A DNA stretch of 64,000 nt from Pseudomonadota bacterium (GCA_016704655.1 JADIZR010000010.1:62001-126000); one strand, 5' to 3'; positions 36,340 to 47,058 are shown, numbered from the stretch's first letter. Program-made: numbers and translations. The notes: generated from the letters alone by a model not told the origin.

Positions 36340-37820
36340 TGCTGGCGGATGCGTTGCGCTGCGCGCCTCCGGGCGCTGTCGCTCTCGTCGACGGGCGGCG
36401 CACGATTTCCTATGGCGCCCTGCCTGCGTTGATCGAACGCGAGATCGAGTGGCTGCGAGAGAGCGGCGCTGAGCGTCACGCCGTGCTGGCAGACAACGGC
36501 GTGCCGTGGGCACTTGCCGATCTTGCGCTACACGTCGGGGAAATGCTCTCGGTGCCGTTGCCGGGTTCGTTCACGCCTGCACAGGTGGCGCATGCACTCG
36601 ACGACGCCGGCATCGACGCGTTGCTGACGGACGACGAGGCGCTTGCGCGCGAGTTGCTGCCAGGCTGGCGACTCGATGGCTCGTCGCCCGTGTCTGGCCT
36701 GCACCGGTTCCGCCGCCAGCTCGACCTTGCGAGCCGGGCCATTGCTCCTGCCGGTACCCGCAAGATCACGTACACCTCGGGCAGCACTTCGAACCCGAAG
36801 GGTGTGTGTCTCTCGGGTCCAGCGCTGGAGGCGATCGCGGAGTCGGTGGCTGGGGCGACGGGTGAACTCGCCATCGAACGCCACCTCTGTATCCTGCCGC
36901 TTGCAACCCTGCTCGAGAACGTCGCGGGCCTGTATGCACCCTTGCTGCGCGGTGCGACGTGCGTCGTGCCACCGAGCTCGGTCACGGGAATGAGCTACGG
37001 CGGGCTCGACGCGGCCCGGCTGCTCGGGACTCTGTCGCGCGAGCAACCCAACAGCCTGATCCTCGTGCCTGAACTGCTGCAGGTGCTGGTTGTCGCGGCC
37101 GAGTGCGGCTGGCAGCCGCCGGCGCCGCTGCAGTTCGTTGCCGTCGGCGGTGCGAAGGTCTCGCGCGAGTTACTCGAGCGAGCCGACGCCGCTGGCATCC
37201 CTGTCCATGAAGGCTACGGCCTCAGCGAATGCGCGTCGGTCGTGTGCCTGAATACACCCGCTTCACGTCGTGCCGGAACCGTCGGTCGTCCATTGCCGCA
37301 TGTGCGCGTGCGTGTCGATGCAGCAGGACAGGTGCACGTTTCCGGCAATGCCATGCTGGGTTACCTCGGTGATCCGCCGCGCGCGCCGCACGACGAAATC
37401 GCGACCGGCGACCTGGGCGTGTTCGATGCGGATGGCTACCTGCAGCTGCACGGTCGCATGGGTAATCGGTTCATCACCGGCTTCGGCCGCAACGTGTCGC
37501 CGGAATGGGTCGAATGTGAGATCTCGCAGCGCCTCGGCGGTCGGCCGGTGCTGGTCCATGGCGAGGCACGCCCATACGTCGTCGCGCTGGTCGGGGCGTC
37601 TGCACACGAAGCCCCCGACGCTGCCGTCGAAATCGCCATCGCAGCAGCGAATGCGGTACTGCCGAACTACGCGCAGGTCCGCCACTGGGCGCGCGCGCCC
37701 GGTCCTTTCACGCCTGCCGACGGCACGCTGACGGCGAATGGCCGGCTGCGCCGCCAGCAGATCCATTCACGTCTCGGCACGTTGCTCGACGACCTGTATC
37801 GCACCGAACTCGCGTCCTGA
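36339..37820 (+). CDS. AMP-dependent synthetase/ligase of the hemolysin-TenA cluster
   Basis: A 493-residue ANL-superfamily protein. The P-loop TYTSGSTSNPKG (about residues 145-156), A5 block GYGLSECASV and A7 block IATGDLGVFD are clear. At the C terminus the position of the usual catalytic lysine (G-K-x-x-R) reads NGRLRRQ, with arginine instead. The enzyme should adenylate a carboxylic acid; whether it finishes to CoA or hands the acid to another partner is unknown. The start ATG overlaps the upstream stop (TGATG). The oxidase gene follows after 20 bases. Confidence 0.86.
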   Translation: MLADALRCAPPGAVALVDGRRTISYGALPALIEREIEWLRESGAERHAVLADNGVPWALADLALHVGEMLSVPLPGSFTPAQVAHALDDAGIDALLTDDEALARELLPGWRLDGSSPVSGLHRFRRQLDLASRAIAPAGTRKITYTSGSTSNPKGVCLSGPALEAIAESVAGATGELAIERHLCILPLATLLENVAGLYAPLLRGATCVVPPSSVTGMSYGGLDAARLLGTLSREQPNSLILVPELLQVLVVAAECGWQPPAPLQFVAVGGAKVSRELLERADAAGIPVHEGYGLSECASVVCLNTPASRRAGTVGRPLPHVRVRVDAAGQVHVSGNAMLGYLGDPPRAPHDEIATGDLGVFDADGYLQLHGRMGNRFITGFGRNVSPEWVECEISQRLGGRPVLVHGEARPYVVALVGASAHEAPDAAVEIAIAAANAVLPNYAQVRHWARAPGPFTPADGTLTANGRLRRQQIHSRLGTLLDDLYRTELAS

Positions 37821-37840
37821 CCTTGCTCCGGAATCCATCG

Positions 37841-38533
37841 ATGCACCTGTACCAGCAACTGCAGCGCGACACCGTCGCCGACCGCAACTACCTGCTGGCG
37901 GCGCCCGCCATCCAGCGCGCGCTTGCCGGCGACATCTCTCGCGAGCTGTACGTCGAATTCCTGACGCAGGCCTACCATCACGTGCGTCACACCGTGCCAT
38001 TGCTGATGGCGGTCGGCGCGCGCCTGCCAGAGCGGCACGAGTGGCTGCGCGAGGCGGTCCTGCACTACCTCGACGAGGAAAAGGGCCATGAGCAGTGGAT
38101 CCTCAACGACATCGAGCACGCGGGCGGCGATCGCCAGGCGGCCGCGGCATCGCTGCCGTCGATCGCGACCGAATGCATGGTTGCCTACGCGTACGACACG
38201 ATCGAGCGTCGCAATCCGCTCGGCTTCTTCGGCATGGTGTTCGTGCTCGAAGGCACCAGCGTGGCGCTCGCGCTCAATGCGGCGGACCGCATCCAGCAGA
38301 CGCTGCAGCTGCCGACCAGGGCGTTCAGCTACCTGCGCAGCCACGGTGAGCTGGACCAGGAGCACGTGGGCGATCTCGAGAGCATTCTCGGCCGCCTGAC
38401 GGATGCAGCAGATCGCGCGGCGGTCATCCGTTGCGCGAAGGGTGTGTTCTGGCTTTACGGCAACCTGTTCCGGGGCCTCGAAGCGGACGTCGTCGCCAAG
38501 CGGGATGCCGCCCCGTCGAGGCTGCGCGCATGA
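37841..38533 (+). CDS. TenA/UndA-like haem-oxygenase-fold diiron oxidase
   Basis: A 230-residue all-helical protein of the iron-containing redox (TenA, UndA, HDO) group. Likely metal ligands are seen: His46/47/50 in YHHVRHT, Glu80-x-x-His83 in DEEKGHEQW, Glu137 in FVLEGTS, and Asp172/His175 in HGELDQEHV. UndA, with a comparable ligand set, cleaves fatty acids to terminal alkenes; other relatives hydroxylate or cleave amino acids. The usual TenA thiaminase cysteine context is not evident. The start is ATG 37841 (MHLYQQLQRD), and the gene overlaps the SDR by 4 bases. The substrate is unknown, possibly the acid activated by the adjacent ligase. Confidence 0.82.
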   Translation: MHLYQQLQRDTVADRNYLLAAPAIQRALAGDISRELYVEFLTQAYHHVRHTVPLLMAVGARLPERHEWLREAVLHYLDEEKGHEQWILNDIEHAGGDRQAAAASLPSIATECMVAYAYDTIERRNPLGFFGMVFVLEGTSVALALNAADRIQQTLQLPTRAFSYLRSHGELDQEHVGDLESILGRLTDAADRAAVIRCAKGVFWLYGNLFRGLEADVVAKRDAAPSRLRA

Positions 38534-39357
38534 AAGCTGCAGAGATGCGGGCATTGATCACCGGCGCCAGCGGTGGCATCGGCTGTGCGCTGGCGCGGGA
38601 ACTGCATGGTCGCGGTGCCAGCGTGCTGCTCGTGGGCCGGAATGCACAGGCGCTCGAACGCGCTGCGCAGGCCCTCGGTGGCCGCTCGGCGCGCGTCGAC
38701 TGGTGTGCGGCCGACCTGGCGACAGTCGCGGGGCGGGCACGGGTGGTCGAAGCTGCGAGTCTCTGGGGCGGCAGCGGCATCAACGTGCTGGTCAACAACG
38801 CGGGCTGCGGTGATTTCGGCCTGCTCGACGAGATCGACGACGCAGCGATCGAGCGGCTGTTTGCGATCAACGCCATCGCGCCCATGCAGCTCACGCGGGC
38901 GCTGCTGCCGACGCTACGCTCGCAACCCGCGAGTGCGATCCTCAATATCGGTTCGGTGTTCGGCAGCCTCGGCTATCCCGGGTTCACTGCATACTCTGCC
39001 ACCAAGTTCGCACTGCGCGGCTTCACCGAAGCATTGCGACGCGAAATGGCCGATTCGAAGATCGGTGTGCACTATTTCGCACCGCGCGCGACGAAGACCG
39101 GCATGAACTCAGCGGCCGTCGACCGCATGAACGCCGAGTTGAAGGTTGCGATGGATCCGCCCGCGCAAGTGGCAGCGGCAGCTTGTGCCATGCTCGAGGC
39201 CGGCAAGGCCAGCGCTGTCCTGGGCTGGCCCGAGAAACTGTTCGTCCGCATCAACGCGCTGCTGCCCGGAGCCGTCGACGGCTCGCTCCGCAAGCAGCTT
39301 CCTGTCATCCGTCGTCACGCCGCGACCGCCGTCGTTGAGCGTGCCACGCAGTCCTGA
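38530..39357 (+). CDS. Short-chain dehydrogenase/reductase
   Basis: A 275-residue classical SDR. Seen: cofactor motif TGASGGIG (10-17), NNAG, the catalytic serine in NIGSVFGSLGYPGF and the Y-x-x-x-K pair in YSATKFALRG. Arg following the glycine motif region (LVGRN) suggests NADP(H) preference. It would reduce a carbonyl or oxidise an alcohol, probably on the product of the upstream ligase/oxidase genes. ATG 38530 overlaps the oxidase stop. A hydrophobic/basic C-terminal tail (after 240) could bring it to a membrane. Confidence 0.88.
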   Translation: MKAAEMRALITGASGGIGCALARELHGRGASVLLVGRNAQALERAAQALGGRSARVDWCAADLATVAGRARVVEAASLWGGSGINVLVNNAGCGDFGLLDEIDDAAIERLFAINAIAPMQLTRALLPTLRSQPASAILNIGSVFGSLGYPGFTAYSATKFALRGFTEALRREMADSKIGVHYFAPRATKTGMNSAAVDRMNAELKVAMDPPAQVAAAACAMLEAGKASAVLGWPEKLFVRINALLPGAVDGSLRKQLPVIRRHAATAVVERATQS

Positions 39358-39366
39358 GGAGAAATC

Positions 39367-40032
39367 ATGCACCACCTACGTAACTTCGCCTTCGTCTGCG
39401 CAAGCCTGCTCACCGGTCCGCTGTCCGCTGCAGGAGCGTCCGTCAACCCGTCCTTCGATGCCGAGCTGCTGTCGATCCAGCAGGCCTGGGCCAAGGTGAA
39501 CTACGAGACCCCGGCAGGCGACGAGCGTACCAAAGCCTTCGACGCGCTGGAGAAGCGGGCCGAGAATTTCACGCACCAGAATCCGACGCGTCCCGAGGCG
39601 CTGATCTGGGAAGGCATCGTCGAGAGCAGCTACGCCGTCGCCAGGGGCGGCCTCGGCGCGCTCGCGCTGTGCAAGGAAGCCCGCGGCAACCTCGAAGCGG
39701 CACTCAAGCTCGACCCGTCCACGCTGGACGGTTCGGCCTACACGAGCCTCGGCGCCCTGTACTACAAAGTGCCAGGGTTTCCGGTCGGCTTCGGGGACGA
39801 CGAGAAGGCTGAGACACTGCTGCAAAAGGCGCTCAAGCTGAACCCGAACGGCATCGACCCGAATTATTTCTATGCGGAGTACCTGTTCGAGCAGGGCCGC
39901 TACCCGGAAGCGTTGCAGTACCTCGACAAGGCTGGCAAGGCTGCGCCGCGTCCGGGTCGAGAAGTGGCGGACAAGGGCCGCCGCGGCGAGATCGCCGCGC
40001 TGACTGCCAAGGTCAAGGCGAAGTCGAGCTGA
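39367..40032 (+). CDS. TPR-repeat periplasmic protein, last gene of the hemolysin-TenA operon
   Basis: A 221-residue protein with signal peptide (FAFVCASLLTGPLSAAGA). At least three TPR-like helix pairs are present, one clear in AETLLQKALKLNPNGIDPNY and another in YPEALQYLDKAGKAAPRPG. It has no enzyme motif. It follows the SDR by 9 bases and so probably belongs to the same transcript; a role in handling or exporting the pathway product is speculation. Its 3' end overlaps the convergent truC gene by 20 bases. Confidence 0.75.
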   Translation: MHHLRNFAFVCASLLTGPLSAAGASVNPSFDAELLSIQQAWAKVNYETPAGDERTKAFDALEKRAENFTHQNPTRPEALIWEGIVESSYAVARGGLGALALCKEARGNLEAALKLDPSTLDGSAYTSLGALYYKVPGFPVGFGDDEKAETLLQKALKLNPNGIDPNYFYAEYLFEQGRYPEALQYLDKAGKAAPRPGREVADKGRRGEIAALTAKVKAKSS

Positions 40033-40784
40033 GCGGATCCGCGGCATACTGCGCGCTCAACCGCGCCAGCAGTGCGGCGAATTCAGCAGCGAGCGGCGCT
40101 TCGATGCGCAGCGCGGCTGCGCTTGCGGGCGGCTTGAATTCCAGGCGCGTGCACGCGAGCAGCAGTCGCTGCACCCCGAACAGCTCGCGAAACAATCGGT
40201 TGTGTCTGCCCTTGCCATAGCTCAGATCGCCCACGATCGGATGCGACTCGCCGGCGAGGTGGCGACGCAGCTGGTGCCGACGCCCGGTGTGCGGCCTGAG
40301 TTCGACCAGTGCGTAACGCGAGGTCGGGTAGCGATCGACACGCACCGGCAGTTCGAACGTCGCGATGCGCCGGAATGACGTGCGCGATTCCCTTGGGTTC
40401 GGTCGACGGCGGGCCGCTGCGTTCGTCTTCGACTGCGGAGAGCGGCCGCTCGATGATGCCTGCCACTACCGGCCAGCCACGCACCAGCGCGACATACGTC
40501 TTGACGACATTGCGCTGCGCAAAGATCGCGCCGTACTCGCGCGCGGTGTCAGGATTCAGTCCGAACGCCAGGACGCCGGACGTGCCCTTGTCCAGCCGAT
40601 GGATCGTGTAGACACGCTGACCGAGCTGGTCGCGCAGGATCTGCAGCGCAAACCGGGTTTCATGCCGGTCGATCGGTGAACGGTGCACCAGCAGTCCCGA
40701 CGGCTTGTCGACCACGACCAGACGCTCGTCCCGATACAGGATCGGCAGCGTCTCAGGCGTGGCAGCTGGCAGGCGATCGATCAC
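40013..40784 (-). pseudogene. truC: tRNA pseudouridine synthase TruC, frameshifted
   Basis: An RluA-family pseudouridine synthase most like TruC (uridine 65 of tRNAs). The N-terminal frame from GTG 40784 carries the catalytic block YTIHRLDKGTSGVL (catalytic Asp). It runs to about 40393 and then loses homology. The C-terminal half (VELRPHTGRRHQLRRHLAGE, GKGRHNRLFRELFGV) continues in another frame to the stop at 40013. Removing one base from the GGG run (CCC on the plus strand at 40390-40392) joins them with the exact family sequence K-E-S-R-T-S-F-R-R-I-A-T. All catalytic residues survive, so a sequence error is likely. Confidence 0.86.
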
Positions 40785-40812
40785 TTGACGAGATTCCGCG
40801 ACGAACCAGCGC

Positions 40813-42847
40813 TCAGGACAGCACGAACACCTTGACCAGGATGTCGCCGATGCCGACCAGCGCGGCGCCGGCGATCATGCCTGCACAGATCGGCTCCTGC
40901 GACCCGACCCAGATCTCGTGCGCGCGCGTGCCGGGTTGCGACTGCAGTTTGCGCGCCGCGTACCAGAACAGCGCGGCGCCCAGGAACATCATGAACGACG
41001 AGTCCGGCGGCAGTACCACGCCGAGGCCGATCGCGAGCGGTGAGAGTGGAAACCGGTTGTTCGTGCGGATGCGCAGCACTTCCATGACGAGTGCGGCGAA
41101 GCCCGCGATGGCTATCGACCAGACGATCGACGTCGTGAGCAGGCCGCTGGCCTCAGGGCTGCCGAAGACGGCCGCCACCAGGTCGGAGACACCCTTCCAT
41201 TGCACCGCACCGGGAAACGAGAACTTATCGCTGACCATCGTGTCGGCAACCGACTTGCCGGCAGCCGGGTCGAAGTTGTTGAGCCCGAACAGCACGAAAA
41301 ACAAGGGCGTGGCCGCAAAGCGCGCCCGCAACGATCCCGATGACGTGCCCGATCGCCTGCTGCCGTGGCCTGGCGCCGAGCATATGGCCGGCCCGGTGTC
41401 CGCGAGCAGGTTCGAGGCGTTGCTGGCCACTCCGACGACATCACGGCCGTCATCAGGTTCCGGTGCCGGCGTGCGCGCATCGAGTGCGCCGAAGGTGAAC
41501 TGCGGAATCTGGACAACGACCCCGATGGGGTGATGCCGGTCAGCGCGGTGCTGCTCGCGGCGATCAGCGCCAGCACGAGAATCAGCGGGATGGCGAGCGC
41601 ACCCAGGACCCAGTTCACACCAAACCAGGCGTGCAGCATCCAGACGCCGATCGCGCCGAACACCGGCACGCCGATCCAGGAGAGCACCAGCGGCAGTTCG
41701 ATGTCGCGGAGCAGGTCGTTCTGCGCCGGACCGTTCCGGCGCCTGCGCAGGGTCTTGCAGGCGGCCACGAAGATCTCAGGCTTCGCGAACAGGGCCACGA
41801 GCGAAGCCACCACCATCATCGTGATGCCGTACCAGAGCGCCCAGTTGTTGAGGATGTGCGCTCGTCCGAAAATTGCGGTGCCGGCCGCGATCGACCCCTC
41901 GCGCGGCTGGATTTCGCCGAGCGAGATCATGACCGGCGCGACGACCACGAAGTTGAGCAGCGCACCCAGCAGCAGGCTCGATGCCACGCGGATGCCCATG
42001 AGGCCGCCCGCGCCGATCATCGCAAAGTCGAGTCCAGGCGACAGCGCGAGCTGGCGGATGTCCACGCCCGCAAGCTTCGGCAGCGGTGCGTACCCTTTCT
42101 CGACCAGCCAGTAGTACCAGCCGTCCAGCTTGACTGGCAGGTGCCACGACGAGCTGAATCCCAGCCACTGCTGCTGGAGCAGCTTCATGTAGCTCTCGCC
42201 CGCGATGAAACTGGTGAAACCGGCAATCGCCGCGGCGACAGCGAGTGCCTTCGCCTGCAGCATGCCCTTCGCGGCCGCCCCGCTGTGGTAAAGGGTGTCG
42301 AGCACGACGCCGCAGGCGCGGCCTTCGGGGAATGGATGCTGTTCGTCGTTGATGAAACGACGCTTCATCGGAAACGCCACCAGCACGCCCATGCACGACA
42401 GCACGACGTTGAACACCGGGATCTGCCACGGCGGCAGCACCTGGTTGGTCGCCCACATATAGGCGGCCAGGCCGGAAGTGAGCGGCATCGTCATGTAGCC
42501 GGCCGCGGTCGCGATCGACTGCACGCAGTTGTTTTCGAGGATGGTCATGTCGCGCGCGCAGGCTCGGAGGCCCGATACAACGCGAAGGCCAGGATCACTG
42601 AGGTCAGCCCGACGCCGAGCGTCCAGCCGGTCTTGGCGCCGACGTACAGGTTGGTGGCGCTGAGCAGGCCGCCGAGCAGGAAACCAGTGACCGCCGACCG
42701 CAGCGTGAGCTGCGCCATGTCGCCACGGTAAACGCTGGTGAACCACCAGCGGTCCTTCTGTTCGAGGTCCAGGTGCGGACCTGTTCTGCGGTCAGTTGCT
42801 GCAGGCCATCGTGGGACTGCCGCGGTCGCCAGGTGGCCGCGGAGCAT
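40813..42847 (-). pseudogene. OPT family oligopeptide transporter, multiply frameshifted
   Basis: A proton-linked oligopeptide/metal-chelate transporter with about 14-16 membrane helices, readable only by changing frame several times. In order: D-G-L-Q-Q-L-T-A-E-Q-V-R-T-W-T; DRWWFTSVYRGDMAQLTLRS; then a long intact stretch (RDMTILENNCVQSIATAAGY to about 41540); then A-S-N-A-S-N-L-L-A-D-T-G; and the end TPLFFVLFGLNNFDPAAGKS to the stop at 40813. Probable indels lie near 42766, 42552, 41525, 41440-41460, 41385 and 41325, mostly in G/C runs or a CG repeat. The true start is uncertain. The intact protein would import peptides across the inner membrane. Confidence 0.8.
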
Positions 42848-42862
42848 ACCTGACCCCGGCGT

Positions 42863-43771
42863 CTATGCGCCCGGCAGCAAGGCGGCCCACCATGCGCCGG
42901 CAATGCTGGCCAGTGCGCCAAGCCCGGCCAGCCACTGCACACGTGGCCTGGGAATCTGCGACAGGCGACCGAGCCACCAGCCCGTGACCGCGCCCGTGAT
43001 GAAGCCAGTCAGGTGCGCCAGCACGTCCGTGTTTTCACCGCCGACGCCGGTAAAGCCCAGCAGGAACACCCCCGCGATCAACGGAGACCAGCGATAGGCC
43101 CAGCGTTCGCCCTGAACTCTCGCGGCGTCGCCACGCGTACGCGGCCAGCAGGCCGAGCGGGAGAACACCATGGTCGAAGCGCCGGCAGATACGTGACTGA
43201 CCGGTTGCACAGAACGTTGAGGGCATTGGCGAGGGTAGCGCAGCGACAGCGCCGCCAAAGGCCACGCCGGGGCCGAGCAGTTGCGAAGCGAGCCAGCCGA
43301 AGAACGCGCCAAATCCCATGTTGCCGAGGAGATGCGCGACGTCGAAGTGCAGCGTCAACGCCGTCACCGCCCGCCAGTATTCACCACTCCGCACGACGGC
43401 CGTGTCGAGCACGCCCGCAGCCAGCCAGTTCGTCGCGAATGCCCGGTGACCGGCGAGCCACGCGACCAGCAGCAATACCGACACGTACGCGGGCGGTCCA
43501 AGCCAGGCGTGGCGATGCATCTGCTCGGGTCGCGCAGCATGCGCCGCTTCGGCGGATTCTCGCGCTCGTAACCGCGCAGGTGGCCGATGGCTGCAGCCGC
43601 GGTGGGCGACGGCACGACCAGACTCCAGAGTTCGCCGTTGGCCACCACCTGCGACTCGAGGCCGACCGCATGCAGCATGAAGGCGCGTTCTTCGCACGCC
43701 GGCCGCCAGTGCGAGCGATAGACCTCTACCGGCAGTTCGGACCGCGGTATGGACGGCGGTGGGCTGCTCAC
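42863..43771 (-). pseudogene. Rhomboid-family intramembrane serine protease, frameshifted
   Basis: Three frames must be joined. The N-terminal frame from GTG 43771 covers EVYRSHWRPACEERAFMLHA to GYERENPPKRR. A middle frame (43035-43550 region) has the membrane segments with HFDVAHLLGNMGFGAFFGW. The C-terminal frame carries the nucleophile block SAGASTMVF and the catalytic histidine in AHLTGFITGAVTGWW, ending at 42863. Indels lie near 43545, 43220 and 43165. The catalytic Ser and His are both present once frames are joined. It overlaps no neighbour; the esterase gene is 18 bases upstream. Confidence 0.75.
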
Positions 43772-43789
43772 GGCCGGGACTGGCTGCGT

Positions 43790-44907
43790 TCAGGGCCGCA
43801 GGGCGCGGTACAGGAACGGCAGGCTCACGTCCATGCGGTAGTCGATGTCCGAGTTGGTGTCGTCGAACTCCTCGTAGTGGTGCGCGACGCGCGCGCTTCG
43901 GTGGGCTCGTGACAATTGCCGGGAGCCGTAATGGATGGTATTGGTCGCGCCAGCCCGCAGTCGATGTAGATTCCTTCCAGCCGCCGCAGGTTAGCGGCGT
44001 ACTTGCCGACGAGCCGGCCTGGATCGTGCTGCAGCCAGCGCCGCCAGCGTTGCGGCAGCAATTCGCCCGTTTCCAGGTGGAAAGGCAGGCGGAATCCGTT
44101 CGGGACGTCCGGATCCGGGTCGTAGGTCGCGGCCATGCAGACGTTCATCAGTGCGTGCCCTTCACCCGTGGTCAGCTTTGCCTTCTTCCACACCTGCGTC
44201 GAGGAAGCTGCGCACCGCCGTCGTCCAGCCCTGCGCCAGCCCTGCGGTCTTCGACCGAACCGGCGCAGCTCGCATAGCGCCCGTCCTTGCGTTGTGGGCG
44301 GCGGAAGCCGGCCGAGCTCGTTCAGCGTGTTGGGCCAGTCGGCGCGGTAGACGAAATCGAAGCAGGCATCGCCCGAATGGTTGGCGATCGGGCCCCAGTG
44401 CGACGCGTACTTCATGCCGTGGATGATCGCGCCGTAGCCGCCCGACGACTTGCCGAAGCAGCCGCGGTGCTCGCGTGACGCGAGCGTGCGGAACTTCCTG
44501 TCGACGAAGGGGATGATTTCTCGAGCAGGAAGTCCGCGTAGTTGCCGATGGCCGACGAGTTCACGTACTGGTTGCCGCCGAGCGACGTGAAGCAGTCCGG
44601 AACACGATGATCGCCGGGCCCATGCGCTTGCGTTCGTGCACGAGCCGCGCCGCGCGTTCGGCCACGTTCTCGCTGAACGGTTTCCAGTTGAGGTGCGCAA
44701 TGCCGGTGCCCGTGAACCCGACGAGGTCGTAGAGCACCGGGAATCGCCGGCCGCGACCGTGCGTGGCATCGCGGTCGTATTCGTGCGGCAGCTATCGCCC
44801 AGTTTGCGCTCGGCGGGATCGCCGAGCGGATTGTCGGCCAGGATCTTTGAGCGGTGCTCCAGCACCACGACGGTGCCGTCGGTCCGCGACGGACGTTTCC
44901 TGGCCAT
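43790..44907 (-). pseudogene. Putative alpha/beta-hydrolase esterase, multiply frameshifted
   Basis: An esterase of the enterochelin-esterase/esterase-D-like group. Intact blocks in the main frame are GTVVVLEHRSKILADNPLGD near the start (ATG 44907) and EIIPFVDRKFRTLASREHRG with the nucleophile elbow GKSSGGYG. Then come HSGDACFDFVYRADWP and a C-terminal SDIDYRMDVSLPFLYRALRP ending at the stop 43790-43792 in another frame. The segment between 44525 and 44790 and the last 400 bases need several 1-base corrections. The fold and serine are recognisable; the substrate is unknown. Confidence 0.72.
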
Positions 44908-45005
44908 GCCGATCTCCTGCGCGAGGCGAAGTAGGGGCAGCAGTTTCGCGTATTCGCTAGGATCCTGCGATGGCGTCCCTCGCGGCGCGATTCAGGTGAG
45001 GCTCC

Positions 45006-47038
45006 ATGCGCACTTCGTTCAGCGGATTCGTCGGCTCCCTGCTGCTGGTGTCAGCGGTCGCCGCGGTGGCTGCCGATCCTCCTGCCGACCGATTCGGGCC
45101 CGCCGACCTGGCGCGACTGGCTGCGGTCGGCGAACCCGCGTTCGCACCTGACGGCGAGTCCATCGTCTACACGGTCACCGTAACGAACACCGCTGAGGAC
45201 AAGCAGCAGTCCGACCTCTGGCGCGTCGGTTACGACGGGCAGGACCGCACGCAACTCACCAGCACGCCCAAGCACGACGAATGGGCGCCGGCCTGGTCGC
45301 CGGATGGGCGCTGGCTCGCCTTCCTCGCGGACCGTGGCGACGAGGATGCGCAAGCACAGGTTTGGGCCATGCCGGCCGGGGGTGGCGAAGCCCGTGCGCT
45401 GACGAACCTGCCGGGTGGTGTTGGCGCCTTCCAATGGTCGCCGGACAGCCAGCGGTTGGCGGTGATCGCGTCCGACCCGGCGCGCCCGACCGGCGCGCCG
45501 AAACCGAAGAACCCGCCGCCGATCGTGACCGAACGCTGGCAGTTCAAGAAGGACGTCGACGGCTACCTCGATGCGCGCCGCTCGCACCTGTACGTCCACG
45601 ATGTCGCCCGCAGCGAGTCGGTGCAGATCACCTCCGGCGAACGAGGCACTGCCTGCCTGGTCGCCGGACGGGAGGAAGATCGGGTACGTCACCCGTCGCG
45701 GCGGCGAGCCCGACCGTCACTCCAATTTCGATATCTACCTGGTCGAACCGCGCGCGGGCGCCACCGAGCGCAGGCTCACGACGTTTGACGGCGCCGACAA
45801 CGATCCCGACCTCGAGTCGCCCATCAGCTGGTCGCCGGACGGCCGGCAGATTGCGTTCGTGCAGGGCGGCGAGGACAAGTGGATCTACTACGCCCCGCAC
45901 CAGCTCGCGATCGTGGACGTCGCGACGGGCCGTACACGCCTGCCGGCTCCGATCGATCGCTGGTTCACGCAGCCGCGCTGGAGTCCCGATGGCAGGAGTG
46001 TGTTCGCGCTGGTCGAGCAGAGCCGCGTCATCAACCTGTCGCGCATCGACGTCGCCTCCGGCAAGGTCACGCCGCTCACGACCGGGCCGCGTTATGACGC
46101 GGGATTCGCTGTGTCAAAGCAGGGGCGCATCGTCGTGCTGGGCGGCGATGACGTCACGCCTTACGAACTTGCGGCGCTGGAGAACGGCGGGCTGCGACCG
46201 CTCGGCTTGCACAATGAATGGCTCGCCCGGAAAAAGCTGGTGCGATTCGACGACATCCGCTTCAGGAGCGCGGACGGCACGACGATCGACGGGTTCGTCG
46301 TGAAGCCGCCGGACTACGTGCCGGGTCGTCGTTATCCCACGATCCTGCGCATCCACGGCGGGCCCGTGTACCAGTTCAGCCACGAGTTCATGGCGGACTG
46401 GCAGGCCTACGCCGCGAGGGGGTTCGTGGTCGTCGCGGCGAATCCGCGCGGCAGTTCCGGTCGTGGCTTCGAGTTCGCGAAGGCGATCTACGCCGACTGG
46501 GGCAACAAGGACGTGCAGGACGTGCTGGCCGCGGTCGATCACGTCGTGGCGGCAGGCATCGCGGATCCGGATCGACTTGGCGTCGGCGGACGCAGCTATG
46601 GCGGCATCCTCACCAACTACGTGATCGCGAGCGACGCGCGCTTCAAGGCGGCAGTGAGCGGGGCGGGCGCCTCGAACTGGGCTGCGCTCTACGGCCACGA
46701 CATGTACTCGCGGGAATATGAGTTGGAGCTCGGCACGCCCTGGACCCGGCGCGAGGTGTGGGATCGCGTGAGCTACCCGTTCCTGCATGCCGAGAGGATC
46801 AGGACGCCGACGCTGTTCTACTGCGCCGAGCAGGACTTCAACGTGCCGTGCAACGGCTTCGGAGCAGATGTACAGGCCTTGCGTTCGCTCGGCGTGCCGT
46901 CGCAGCTGGTGGTGTATCCAGGCGAGAATCACGCTCGGTGCCGAGCTACCGCAGCATCGGCTGCAGACCCTGCTCGGCTGGAACGAGAAGTACCTGCTGG
47001 CGGGCCCGCCTCGCCGCAAGCGTCGCCCTGTGGGGTGA
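45006..47038 (+). pseudogene. S9 family prolyl oligopeptidase-like peptidase, frameshifted
   Basis: A secreted peptidase of about 675 residues after repair. A signal peptide (LLLVSAVAAVAADP) is followed by a beta-propeller with repeated W-S-P-D-G-R blades (for example EWAPAWSPDGRWLAFLADRG). The hydrolase domain has nucleophile GRSYGG, Asp in EQDFNVPCNG and His in PGENH. The frame changes near 45640 (before ALPAWSPDGRKIGY) and again at about 46930-46950, after which HRLQTLLGWNEKYLLAG ends at 47038. Catalytic residues are intact. It would cleave peptides in the periplasm, typically dipeptide release or after proline. Confidence 0.84.
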
Positions 47039-47058
47039 GGGCCGGCGTGCCACAGTGA

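Noticed and set aside
36339..37820. Non-ribosomal peptide synthetase module
   Set aside because: Only an adenylation-type ligase is present; there is no carrier-protein or condensation domain in or next to it.
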